From assembly GCA_029953675.1 (NCBI GenBank), contig JAMWBK010000002.1, positions 3,224,001-3,288,000 of the forward strand: DNA of 64,000 bases, read 5' to 3'. This stretch comes from Rhodosorus marinus. Taxonomy: Eukaryota > Rhodophyta > Stylonematophyceae > Stylonematales > Stylonemataceae. The notes under the pieces are model-generated. The model worked only from the letters and a program-made list of their open reading frames with translations. It was not told the DNA's origin and searched no databases. Both the position numbers and the translations under genes were made by a program. Shown here one piece after another: positions 37,848 to 48,356 of this stretch. Within the stretch, counting starts at the first letter, position 1. Each line of letters starts with the position of its first letter.

Positions 37848-39050
37848 ATGTCTTACGCTGAAGGGTTTGAGGCGGCGTTGGGGAAGATGATTGGAGAGAT
37901 AGAGATGATGTGGGTGAAGGGACCTTTGGTGGTTCCGAGTTTCTTTGGAGGATGTCAATTGAGCGGGGTAGACGCGCGTGGGATGCGACTGCTGTGCGTA
38001 GGAAGCGTGGTTGGACTCGCTCAAGCAGTGCTGTTGCCGAACGTTGGAGTTGTTAGAAAAGGGGTATGGCTGAAGACGGATGAGCCGATGCTTCCGGATG
38101 TATCTGCCTTCGAGGAGAAGGATAGATCGTACAAAAAACATTGCATGGCGTCCTCGGTCGTAGGTTCTTCGGTCACCGCCTCTTCCGTGAGAATTTCGGG
38201 CATGCACCGTGGGAAGGCGTCTGATGGTTGTTCATGGAGTGAGGGGGAAGTCTCGAATTGCGACATGAGCGCCTCTGAGGTCACTGCCGATTCGGATTCA
38301 GGATATGACCAAGACGACGACATTGAGAAGACGATTGACTTACTTCGCGTCGATATAGGCAAAGTAGAAGCATTGTCCCTCGTGATTCAAAGCACGAAAG
38401 CGGTAGATATTGGACGGGTTCTTTGCTTTGAAAGTTTCTCGGAAGCCGCGAAGAATACTCTCTACGTCGTTGACGCTCTTCTGATGGATATGCGAAAGGC
38501 ACATCAATTTGTTTCGGGAGATATTGTCAACAATTTAAGAAAAGTTTCCCGCGCAATCGCGTTGACGAACACAACCTGCATCGAGGATATGGTCCTGAAC
38601 GAACTGCAAATGGACGTCAAGTACAAGAATTCCGGTCGCGAAGCCTTGCTGTGGCTTAAAAGGTAACATCTTCTTTTTTTTTGAAGCCTTACTATCTGGC
38701 TCCTTCGTCGAGCTAACGCTATTTGCGCACTTTTCAGGGCTCTCGTTTTTATTTATACTGCGACTAAATACGCCGTGGAGAGGCCACACCATGCCCTTGT
38801 TAAGAACGCCAAGGACGCGTACAACGAGAAGATGTCCCCATGTCACGGTTTCAAGTCCCACGCTGTCCGGTTTATGATGAACGGTATTCCGGAGAGGAGT
38901 GTTTTCCTCAGCCGGTTGGGTCCTGATGAGGAGCAGGTTGCCGAAGATCTTGGCATCTGGCTTGAATCGCTTCGTCCGATATTGGAGCATTTGTGTAATT
39001 TTTGTACGAAGAATAGCTTGGAGAGAATCGGAAAGATTCAAGAGCTTTAA
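37848..39050 (+). CDS. GLTP-domain lipid-transfer protein, copy B (about 375 aa)
   Basis: Exons 37848-38662 and 38738-39050. The N-terminal 170 residues differ from copy A: a hydrophobic stretch GMRLLCVGSVVGLAQAVLL near residue 45, then a Ser/acidic region. The GLTP fold is complete: FVSGDIVNNLRKVSRAI carries the D-x3-N-x2-K headgroup triad, SGREALLWLKR the Trp helix, and AYNEKMSPCHGFKSHAVRF the His, again followed by Gly-Phe. The intron falls inside the Arg codon of LWLKR, some 30 nt from the copy A intron, so the intron may have slid or been gained separately. Shared wording (SGREA-LWLKR, HGFK-HA, FLSRLG/FMSRLG) shows the two are paralogues. The hydrophobic stretch might anchor or target it. 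Confidence 0.85.
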
Positions 39051-40073
39051 GAGCTCGTTTGTGCAGTACTACTTTATTCCCTGGTTTTTCCTTGGATCGA
39101 TGAGGAATCGCCCACCGCCTAGGAAACTATTTTATTGTTAATGTTGCCGTAAGTCGTTGCACTTGGGCAGCTGTTGTCACGCAGTAGTAGAAATGCGTTC
39201 CACCTATGTTCGCTAGTCTTGTACATAATGTAAAGGCAAAATAACCTATTGAATTGAATCTTGACGCTTAAAAGAAAGTGCCACGAGCCATGCTAAAAAG
39301 GTTCTTCTTCAGGTCAGCTCAATCACTTCTGCGATCGTTTTCAGCGTGGTTGGGCCTTTGATAAAAGGCCCCAATAGCCTTCAAGCGTCTTGAAGTCCTT
39401 CCTATCCCGCACGACAGGATCTGCATCTGCAACTGCAATTGCTTTTGCGTAGGACCAAGAATGACGGTTTTTGCTCACAAGGACGGTCTCGAGCTAGAGC
39501 AAAGCGCAGTCTGCTCTTCAGTCTATACACAAACGTGCTAGGTGGCGAGCGTGAGGTGGGCACCAGTGAAAACTGCGTCGTTCTAAACTCGGCCAGTTGT
39601 GAAGAATGCGCTGACCCATCCACACCAGCCCAGCAACATGGCTTCATTCGGTCAGAACAACAGAAGCCAGAGGCAAATAAACCATCCGGGTCGCTCATGC
39701 AGTGGAGAAAAGCTAATGGGTCGTTTTCACCAGCGTCGCTCTGCTAGGATCTGCAACGACCCAGGAAATGACCTCTGGAGGACTGGTTCAAGTTGCACAG
39801 CGATCATTAAGTACGCGGATCTTGTTTTGGCTTGTGAAATCTGTTTTATAAGATTTCACCGATAAGATCTACGGCTAGGTAATTCGACAACTGGTGCACT
39901 GCTGAAATCCTACCGTTCAACACCAGCGTTCGGCAAGGTCGAGAACTAACTTTTGAATCACTTCAACTAGTTCGGACTGATTGGAATGGTGCTTGCCGCA
40001 GCGAAAGCTCCGTGAATGCTCAGGTTTTGGTCTCGTAAGGAATTGTCTTGTTTTTGTTGGAGGACCGATCGAG
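39051..40073. other. Intergenic region before the parvulin gene
   Basis: Open frames at 39439-39747 and 39599-39865 overlap and match nothing; the plus-strand one from ATG 39638 (MASFGQNNRSQ) is basic and low-complexity. No other feature seen. Confidence 0.45.
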
Positions 40074-40409
40074 ATGTCGCAAGTGCGTGCGAGTCATATT
40101 CTTGTCAAGCACAGTGGTTCACGCAGGCCCTCGTCTTGGAAAGAGCAGGTGGTGACCAGGAATAGGGAGGAAGCTATTCAAATCCTGGAGGGGATCCAGC
40201 GGCGACTAGCGAATGGGGAAGACTTTGCTCAGATCGCGAGCGTGGAAAGCCACTGTTCTAGTGCCAAGCGCGGTGGCGATCTTGGAACGTTCGGACCGGG
40301 TCAGATGATGAGACCGTTCGAGGAGGCAACATATTCCCTCAACGTTGGCGAAATAAGCGGAATTGTTGAAACTGATTCTGGCGTCCATCTAATCATGCGC
40401 ACGGCATAA
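40074..40409 (+). CDS. PIN1: PIN1-type parvulin peptidyl-prolyl isomerase without WW domain (111 aa)
   Basis: Isomerises phospho-Ser/Thr-Pro bonds. The single exon starts at ATG 40074 just before the catalytic domain: VRASHILVKHSGSRRPSSW holds the first catalytic His and the Arg pair that binds phosphate; CSSAKRGGDLGTFGPGQM follows with the Cys position and the family glycine loop; PFEEAT and TDSGVHLIMRT end the domain with the second His. The loop RRPSSW is specific to phospho-dependent PIN1, against par14-type or bacterial parvulins. There is no N-terminal WW domain: upstream codons are open back to 39981 but do not encode one. Plant PIN1 proteins have the same WW-less form of about 119 residues, which fits an archaeplastid host. 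Confidence 0.93.
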   Translation: MSQVRASHILVKHSGSRRPSSWKEQVVTRNREEAIQILEGIQRRLANGEDFAQIASVESHCSSAKRGGDLGTFGPGQMMRPFEEATYSLNVGEISGIVETDSGVHLIMRTA

Positions 40410-40969
40410 AATTGCTTCTCTCCGAATTCGGTAGATGGCTTTCAAAGGCACCATATGATGGTGCTCGGGTGGGACGACTCTCCAGAAAACGGATGGATAC
40501 CTCTTTGCTGCTGTTTGCTAGGTCTGCTAGACTATTCGTTTTATCGTTATCCTCCAATAAACAAGTACATTGACATTGTTCAAAGTCGCAAGGGTCATAC
40601 GGCGTCAAACCAATCGCTTACGACCAAGGCCCGTGTCCATAGTACTGAAGATTTGCTGGAGCTTGTTGAGTAACCGAGGAATGAATTTTCTCATGGTCTT
40701 GTGATAGTACTGAAGAGCTGCTTGAGCTTGGTAAACAACCGAGGTACGGATATGATTTGTTTTTTTCTCATGATCTTGTTTAGTTGTTTGTTATGATCGG
40801 AGTGAACGACTGCAGGCTGAATAAGGGTGGAATAAAACAGATTGTTGGGGAAACAGGTTGGGAGGCCATCTTCACCCGTTCATGGGTATCAAAACGATGC
40901 GCATATCGAGATGGAGTCCGATGATACACTTTTTCATCACGCGGCCGCAGAACTTGTTGACAAGCTAGC
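40410..40969. repeat. Intergenic region with a 62-74-bp direct duplication
   Basis: Copies at 40641-40702 and 40706-40779 share AGTACTGAAG, GCTTG-GTTGAG/GGTAAA, AACCGAGG and TTTCTCATG-TCTTGT. They lie directly 3' of the parvulin gene, between it and the convergent QCR9 gene. The second copy has a longer T run. No ORF is preserved across them. Confidence 0.7.
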
Positions 40970-41342
40970 TCAATCGTCATCTTCGGGCTCCAAGTGCGGG
41001 AAAGTCTTGTGAATATCTTCAAACGTTTTCTAAGCAATATGAGCAAAAGATACAAGAATCAGACTAGAGTTTGAACTAAAGCAAAGTGAACTTTCTCGAG
41101 AGTGGTAAACAGGAAGTTTCAAGGTTGGTTAAGCCCAGCTACACATTTAGAACCGGCATCGCAAGCACTCTTACCCCAGCGTTACGAGAAGCCCAAATAC
41201 CGTCCACCGTTCTATTCATCACGTTCATACCGACAAAGCCAGCCAGAATCAACGACGTAACATACGTCGATGTTCTCTTCATAAAAATGTTGTAAACGGC
41301 ATTTCGAAACTTCTGCGGATTTGTTAACTCCCTTTGAAACAT
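40970..41342 (-). CDS. QCR9: Ubiquinol-cytochrome c reductase subunit 9 (QCR9/UQCR10-like, 75 aa)
   Basis: Small one-helix subunit of mitochondrial complex III (inner membrane). On the minus strand exon 1 is 41342-41175 and exon 2 is 41029-40970, with a 145-nt intron in phase 0. The protein begins MFQRELTNPQKFRNAVYNIF. It then has the family signature MKRTSTYVTSLILAGFVG: a basic RRTS/MRRNS-like start, then one membrane helix, then NRTVDGIW. The intron falls after ASRNAG, and exon 2 supplies KTFEDIHK, matching the G-K-x-x-E-D-I ending of plant and animal subunits. Length (75) fits the usual 60-75. The last three residues are acidic. Its 5' flank (41343-41760) is almost free of G on the plus strand, as expected for a minus-strand leader. 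Confidence 0.8.
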
Positions 41343-42866
41343 GGCCACCAAAAACTAGTTATTCAATCCCCCTCTGCCTCCTCCTAAAAAACGAACGCAA
41401 GACTTCAACACCTTCGATCCAAAATCAAACACCCCAACAAAACGAGAACAATATCCTATCCTTCAAAAACTACTCTTCAAAACAAACAACCAAACCAAAC
41501 CAAACCAACCCTAGTATAAACAACCTCAAAATTCCAAAAAAACCACTCTTTCACATCATCAGTATAACAGTCCTCAGTCCTCACCCAAAACTCGTTCCAC
41601 TACCCCCAAAAAACGATTCAACAACTCCTACAACCATCGTCCTCATCATTCATCATCGCCTTCCTTCGCTAAAAAAGACCCCCCCCTCCAAAAGGCCAAA
41701 ATACACACACTTAACCTCTACTCTACTCCTCGTCAAAACCAATCAACCTCCAGACAGCCTGTCTAAATATCAAAGATATATTTTTATTAAACAAAAGAGT
41801 ATTGTTGTGATGGTTGAAATTGCTCTAGAATACGGGTATATGAGAACCTCCGCGAAGAGTTCTAACAAGGGGGTACTGGGCTAGACAGTCTGTCGCAATA
41901 CTTTTCGTTTAGTCGTAAAATAGAGGGCTGGAACGTTTGTTTTGTTGAAAGGAAAGTAGGAAATTTTGTCTATTTTTATTTTCTTGAAGAAATTCGGGGG
42001 CTCGTAAAAGATGATTTCTGACAGACTGTCCTGAAAAAGGTAAGCTTCGTTTTGTAGTTAAATTAAGAGGGATATGTTGTTTTAGTAGAAATCGAGGAGG
42101 AGGGTTTGGTATTATAATGATTGATCATGATTGACTCTAAACTGGAAGAGGGCGCGGGCTTGTCTTTTTGAAGAAATTGTTTTGTATCCGGTTTTTTTTT
42201 GATGAGATGGATTTATAGAATCACAGATACGGTCTGTGATTGGGTATTTAGTATGTTTTATTTTAAATTTTATTGAAGCCGTTCAACGAGAAAATTCAGG
42301 CGGGTTTCTTCGTGAGCTGAGCGGAGACGTGGGCGGGGGTTTTGCTTTGTTGGATGATGAATTGAATAGATGATCTAGGCAGTATAGAAACGAGGAGCTC
42401 TGGAAGATTCGTGATGGACCCAATCCTAAACAACGTACATGAGTTGCCATCGCCCCCTTCATGGCAGAGGCCTGGAAAGATAGTCAAAAAACCACCCTCG
42501 GGACAGAATTTGTTACATGCTTCATAGAAGGATGAGGTACTCGAAAGAGAAAGAGTTGGAACAGATTGAAACAGTCTGCAGATGTTCAAGAAGGCCTAGA
42601 TTAGTCCAAGGTCGTCAGAACTGTCAATGCCAGTTGGTATCGATGACCCTGTATCATGGATTTCCCCCCCCCCCGCCCAAATGGATTTCAAGGTAGGATT
42701 TTGGATCTGATGGCTGGCATGCGGAAGACTATTAGAGATATCGAGTTTCCTTGCTGAGGACGAGGGGATCGTGGACACTTACTTCAAGTTTTCAGCGGCG
42801 GTTTTTTTGAGAATTTCTCTGGTTGGCTTTGTGCGCGTGTGTCGTTTGAACGAGGCGGCTTCTGCG
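41343..42866. other. Divergent promoter region between QCR9 and the plastid kinase
   Basis: 41380-41760 has hardly any G on the plus strand (leader of QCR9, minus) and 41880-42866 hardly any C in long blocks (leader of the kinase, plus), with the switch between 41760 and 41880. A C tract lies near 42666. Minus ORFs at 42296-42589 and 42596-42778 are inside the leader and look like shadows. Confidence 0.6.
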
Positions 42867-44940
42867 ATGGGTTTCGTGACTGGCAGTGGCGTGTCCACTG
42901 TGAGCGTGAGGAGGAGGGTAGAATCGAGGCGGGTGAGGACATGGCGTTCAGTGAATGGGGGAAGAAGGGCGTTCGTTCCGTCAATGGCGACGGCGCTTGA
43001 AAAGGGCAAGCATTTGAAGGAACGTTATGTTCTCGGCGAAGAGCTAGGAAGAGGATCGACGTCAGTGACTTTCTCGGCGGTGGACAGGAAGAGCGGAAGT
43101 GAAGTGGTAGTCAAGGCTCTTGCTCTGAGAGGATTGCAATCGTGGAAAACGCTGGAATTGTTTGAAAGGGAATCGAAAGCTTTAGCAGCTCTGGACCACG
43201 TGTCTATTCCAAGCTATGTGGATTCGTTCCAGGAGGACACAAAAGATGATCGAATGTTCTTTCTTGTCCAGGAACGAGCTCCGGGGAAGTAAGCGCTCGC
43301 ATCCGCGCACTCGATAAATGGCCTGAACTGCATGTTGAACGCATCTTTCTGATCCGTATGCTTCTTCTTCTGCGGATAGGAGTCTTTCGACGCTCATGGA
43401 GGAAAGGTGGAGGGCAACTCCGACACAAGTCGAAGATGTTCTCAGACAATTGTTGGGTGTGTTAGACTATCTGCAGACGCTTTCGCCCCCGGTTATTCAC
43501 CGAGACATTAAACCATCGAATGTAATGATCGATGCAAGAAATGGAATCCGTCTTTTCCTCGTTGATTTCGGGGGTGTGGTCGAAGGTAGCCGAGGCATAG
43601 AAGGGAAGGGCAGCACGATGATAGGTACCTTCGGCTATATGGCACCAGAGCAGTTCACGGGAGCGGCGACGGCTGCCACAGATCTATACGGTGTGCATAC
43701 GATCGAGAGCGGACATCTGCACGTTTTGAACGAAATCCTCAAGAAATCCTGGCCGGTTTGGCTCCTTTTTTTGTTGCAGGAATTGGCGCAACGATGATAT
43801 ACCTTCTGACAGGCAGGGAGCCTGGAGAGCTTCCGAGAAGTCGGCTTCGAATTGATTTCAAGTCTGAGGCTGAGCAAAGATACCTCAGTTCCGCTATTCT
43901 TAGCCGTGTCATCGAGGTTGTCGATCAGCTAACTGAGCCGGCTCCTGAAGACCGATTCAGGACTGCTCGTGAGGCCCTTGACACTTTGAGAGGCGCACCA
44001 CAAACGGCCAGGACTCAACCAGCGTTCTGGAATCAGGTACAACAGAGCCGAAAACGATGTTCGGTAGCTCGCACTTGTCTTTGGACGCTTCACCGTTTCT
44101 TGTTTCTTATCCACCACCTCATCCCCATAGCTGATGTCCCAGGTAAAGGAAGAAGCTGATCTCGCCGTGGACGTTGCTGTGGAAGCTCCTCCCAAAGGCA
44201 GCAAACTGATAGTTGAGAGAGATGAGGATCGACTGGCAATCACAGTTCCCTCGGAGGGCGTTACGGGTAAGAAGCTGCTCGTCAGGCTTTGAGGGATGCT
44301 GAGCCGTTGGGGAAAAGAGGATCCACTGAGTGGTTTGTCCTTTCGTCTTGTTCTTCCACAGCTGGCACTGTTTCTAATGGAATGTTTTCCCTGACCTGGA
44401 ACGGTGTCGTGGGTGCATTTACCTGGAGCGCTCTCACGGTTGGTAGCCTACCCGCTGCTGCTTTCAGCATTCCGTTTTGGATTGTTGGCGGGCATCTACT
44501 TAGGAGAGCGGCGAAGAACGTAACCGAGGAGTCCATATTCTGCACTGACCGAAAGACGAGAAGGGTTTTCGTGATATTGAGGTCTTTCGGTCGGGAGTCA
44601 ATCCAGATCCTTGAGACAAGGCAGATCCAGGACATTCGCGTAAGGGTCCAAACGCTTTTCTTCGCAACCAAGCTGGCTTATGTTTCCTGACGCTACGCTT
44701 TATTTCATCACGACTATGATTATGTAGGTGGCGGTGATTCAGTATGTTAATGGGAACCCAATCTATTGCCTAGAAATCATCGAAGGCGTGAAAACTTTCC
44801 ACTTTGGACAAGGCATGAGGGAAGGAGACCTGCTCTTCATTCAATCCCAGCTTTGTAACTTCACGGGGAGAGGAGTACCAGGAAGGACTCGGAGACCAAC
44901 ACCAATGGATCTGAAAAGAACCACAGATGACGAGTTTTAA
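42867..44940 (+). CDS. Plastid-targeted serine/threonine protein kinase with hydrophobic C-terminal domain (about 534 aa)
   Basis: Exons 42867-43288, 43380-43690, 43780-44036, 44143-44266, 44362-44639 and 44728-44940. Residues 1-45 are rich in Arg, Ser and Val with almost no acids (SVRRRVESRRVRTWRS), a plastid-transit-like leader. The kinase core is complete: LGRGSTSV (glycine loop), VVVKAL (Lys83), VIHRDIKPSNVMID (HRD and Asn), VDFGG (DFG) and YMAPEQF (APE), then GIGATMIYLLTGREP across an intron. After residue 340 comes a different domain, beginning KLIVERDEDRLAITVP, with the hydrophobic FSLTWNGVVGAFTW and FSIPFWIVGG segments. I recall this ending from cyanobacterial and plastid kinases (WN-x-F...FS-I-PFW-x-G). 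The substrate is not known; regulation of photosynthetic proteins is a guess from the targeting. Confidence 0.85.
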
Positions 44941-46696
44941 CCTGTCTCATCCTGCTTCCACATCACCGCGGAAGGCTCTAAGTTATCCTCCCCCCCCACC
45001 CGGTCGAGTCGGCCCATTAGTAACCCTGCTAATATTCAATTAAGCAAATTTTATATCCAACAAAAGAAATACTTGAATTTAATATCTGCGTTGTACTAAA
45101 TTTAACAGCCTGTCATTAATTCATCCAATGATAATGCAACGATCTTAAGAAGTTTCCAATTTTCTATATTCATGATGCCTGAATCTTACGGAAGTATTAA
45201 TATATTTTTTAATTGAACTATGATATTTTTTTAGGGCCCAGCTGAAAGAAGTGGCAGGAATTTCCAGTTCCAGAATGGAAATGGTTTTTTTTTATATATT
45301 TCGTTTTTGATCAGATGAATTAGGAAAAGAGGAGGAGGGGGGGGGGTGGGGATTGGGGTGGTTTAGAATAGAGTGAAGATAATTTTTAATTTTTTTTTGT
45401 TCCGATGGCATGATGAGTGTCACATGTCGGATAACTGAAGGCATAGGGCAAATTGACATTTTCCCTGATGGCGGGGAAGATAGCGACGCCGTCCTTTCCA
45501 GGAAATGGAGTTTTTTTTTTTTTCGAGTTGTAGAATTTTGTTTGATGGAATGGATGATGATGAACAAAGGACAGAGCAGGAGTAGAGTTGCTGGTCCCAC
45601 TTTTGCTGATCATCTGACGACATTCTACGACGAAGTGTTGTCTAGTATACAAACGTTGGCCTACGTTTGCGAAAACCCATAGGGCAAACCCCTCGCCCAT
45701 AATGTTCACCAGTCATCACGGTTTTCCAACTGGAGAAGAAATTGAATCGACTGTCACGCACAGCTTTTCTTTTTTTTTGCTTTCTAAACCCCCTACGGTT
45801 TAGCGCAACAGAATAAACTGATGCTCATATTCACACTCACTCTTCGCCTCTGGTACAGCAAAACCAGAAACCAGAACCAAACCAATCTAAACAAAACCAA
45901 ATACCTAAATGCTGAACAGTCCATCCACTGAATACATACCCCCTTCCTCCTCCCATCCCATTTTCCCTTCACTATCTTAATGACGATCAACAAGGGAGGG
46001 AAAAAGAAAAAACACCAAGGATTGTTTTGCTTAGCAAACCTTACACGACACTCAAAGCGCTTTCTCTCCACATTCCAGTCGAATGTCGTGTCTCCCTCAT
46101 TCAATTATTTCCTTTCTAGTCTTCAGAAACAACTGATGACAACAAAATCAATATATCAAGAATTACCAAATGAGGATCAAGCCTTTTCCATCTCTCTTAA
46201 CACTTTCCTGCCTGTGGGAACGTCAACGGGAATGATGACCAACGGAATGTCAAGAACAGATGAGAAGGAGTCAGGAGGGGGGGGGCGGGAGAGTGGGGGG
46301 AGTGGTAGTGTGGTGGGATGGGGTTGATGGATGGATGTGGGTTGGAATGAAAAAAAAAAAAAACGGACAATTGGATTACGTTTAGTTTGGTAGGGATTGA
46401 TGATGAGGATGGTAGAAATGTAAAGGTGATGAATAACAATCAGAACGGGGGTTGGGTTGGGGTGGAAGTATGAGATAGGAATTTTGTATTTGTTTGGGAA
46501 GAAGGGTTTAGGTGAGAGTATATAGTTTGTTTTTTTTTCAAGTTGTGGTACGTACGGAGGTGAGGGGGTGGGGGAGTAGTGAAGGGTAGTGTTGAGCTGG
46601 GTTTTTTTGGTGGTGCGTGTGCGTTTGTATGTTTTTTTGTTTTTTTGGGGCAGGTTTTTTTTGAGCGTGGTTTTGCCCGGATTTGTGTAAGCCACG
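44941..46696. other. Intergenic region between kinase and HEAT-repeat genes
   Basis: 44950-45290 AT-rich. 45300-45380 is G/T-rich with a G tract near 45334. Overlapping weak ORFs lie on both strands at 45386-45709 (minus one begins MGEGFALWVFANVGQRLY). 45770-46150 is C/A-rich; 46230-46696 is extremely poor in C and leads into the HEAT gene. I could not assign a gene in the middle, though the paired skews would allow one on the minus strand near 45400-45700. Confidence 0.5.
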
Positions 46697-47609
46697 ATGG
46701 TTGGGTTTGTGAACGTTTTTAGAGTCGGTGGTGGTGGTAGTAGTGTGAATAGGAGTGCTCGGACTTGTTCGAGGACGGTGGTGAGGGCAGTGGCTCTTGC
46801 TGAGGTGAAAGAGAGGCTCAAGTCTGAGAACATGCGGGATAAGGTGCAGGCGATCCTGGCGCTTAGGGGGAGCTCCGATCAGCAGGGGGTGATGAACATA
46901 ATTCTGGAGAGTGGGGCGCTCGAGGATGACAGGGAACAGGTTCGAGTGGTTGCCCACGTAGCACTTGGGCGTTGTGGGGGTAAGGAGCGACTGATGTCCA
47001 TTTCTCGGATTTGGTTTTGTTTGCATTAATCGTGCCGTGTGTATCGCTGACTTGGGGACCTGGATTACTTCTTGTGGATGGTTTTTAATAGTTCCAAGTG
47101 GCGTACCCACTCTGCTTCAATCGATGAAGAAGGACAAGGACATGGGTGTCCGGGCAGCTTCCGCGGAGGCGCTGACTGACATTGAGGGAGTATCGGAGAT
47201 GGAGGACGTGTTGGATGCGCTGATAGTGTCTTGGAGGGAGGACCCTGACTACATCGTGAAGCACTCGTGTATTGTTTCTATGGGGTTGATCGGGAACGAG
47301 CGGGCATTGGAAGTTATCACGGGTATCCTGAAAGATGAATCAATGCATGATCTCTTCGTTGGAGCCGCAGCGCTTGCACTCAGGGACATTGCTCCGAAAG
47401 GGGATCAATACCCGGAGCTCTTGGTGAAGAGCTTGTCGAGAAAAGATCCAATGGTCCGCCGTCACATTGCAATCGCGCTTGAGTCATACCCAAGCCAGAC
47501 CTCTCTTCAGGCGCTTCACAAGCTCACAAGAGCGAAGGGAGAGGAAATCTACGTCCGGGATGCCGCCCGCAACTCGCTTAAGCAGGTTGAGAGCCGCATG
47601 GGCTTGTAG
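46697..47609 (+). CDS. Plastid HEAT-repeat protein, NblB/CpcE-like (about 266 aa)
   Basis: Exons 46697-46979 and 47092-47609. The first 35 residues (MVGFVNVFRVGGGGSSVNRSARTCSR...) look like a transit peptide. The rest is a string of short alpha-hairpin HEAT/PBS-lyase repeats: DKVQAILAL, VRVVAHVALGRCG, VRAASAEALTDI, the distinctive DYIVKHSCIVSMGLIGNERAL, FVGAAALALRDI, VRRHIAIALESY and VRDAARNSL. The order fits the cyanobacterial phycobilisome family (bilin lyase CpcE/F, degradation factor NblB), which would suit a phycobilisome-bearing red alga. NblB-like rather than a true lyase is my guess, because the repeats are regular and no partner subunit is nearby. Other HEAT proteins cannot be excluded. 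Confidence 0.75.
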
Positions 47610-48356
47610 GAGAACATGGGGTAGAACGCAGTTCATCTACGTCGACAGAGAGGAACGTCGAATTAGAAACTATGGACTACTACGAGAACTGAAACTTTTA
47701 AAATTTTGCATAGTGTCCAACGTTTTCGACGATCTTCATCTTCTCGACGTGTTTCACGTGTGAACAGCTTTTCTAGGCTGTTTGGGGCGATTGTAGGTTT
47801 AAGCATTTTTCCTTCTGGATTTTCCTGTTTTGTTTGTATTAAATAGTCTTCTGGGTTTTTGAGGGTTTGTCGTTCCAGCTAGGATCCCCCCTTAGTTTGG
47901 TTTTGTTCCTGTTTTATGGCTTACCTCTTTGCCTACTAGTAAAGCTTTTTGGGGTCGGGCAAAAGTAGAACGTACGCTAAGCAGCCCGTCGGCTACCAAA
48001 AGTTGGTCAGCTTTATATGGGGAACACACATGTCACAGGATCCTCCTCTCCTGACAACACCCTTCCGTATCCACGTATGCGACCAAAACCTCATCTGCCC
48101 GTGATAAAATCATTCCACGGATGGTTAAAAGTCGTTCAAGAAGAACTAGATCCATCTAGTCGCATTGCCTCGGAACACCCAACCCTTTTCTCATGGAACT
48201 TGGAACAGAGTCTTGAGGGAGCAACTTTTCGCTCAAACTGATTGAGCACCCATGGAGGTTTGATATAACCCGTTGAGCCTGACGGAGATATAGGGCAGGG
48301 CACAACCCTCGAGTACCAAAAACTGTGAGCTCCTGGGTGAAAGCAATAGTACGAGC
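47610..48356. other. Intergenic region before the aminotransferase gene
   Basis: Nothing coding recognised. Short ORFs at 48017-48241 (plus) and 48233-48434 (minus) are isolated. The plus strand 47760-47950 is G/T-rich. Confidence 0.5.

Noticed and set aside
41321-41884. 187-codon plus-strand frame rich in Lys, Asn, Pro and Thr
   Set aside because: A consequence of the G-poor QCR9 leader; antisense to a supported gene start.
42296-42778. Two minus-strand frames before the kinase
   Set aside because: They lie in the C-poor leader of the plus-strand kinase, have no family match and include a C tract.
46177-46833. 218-codon minus-strand frame
   Set aside because: Low-complexity Pro/Thr/Lys reading of the C-poor leader, overlapping the HEAT gene start.
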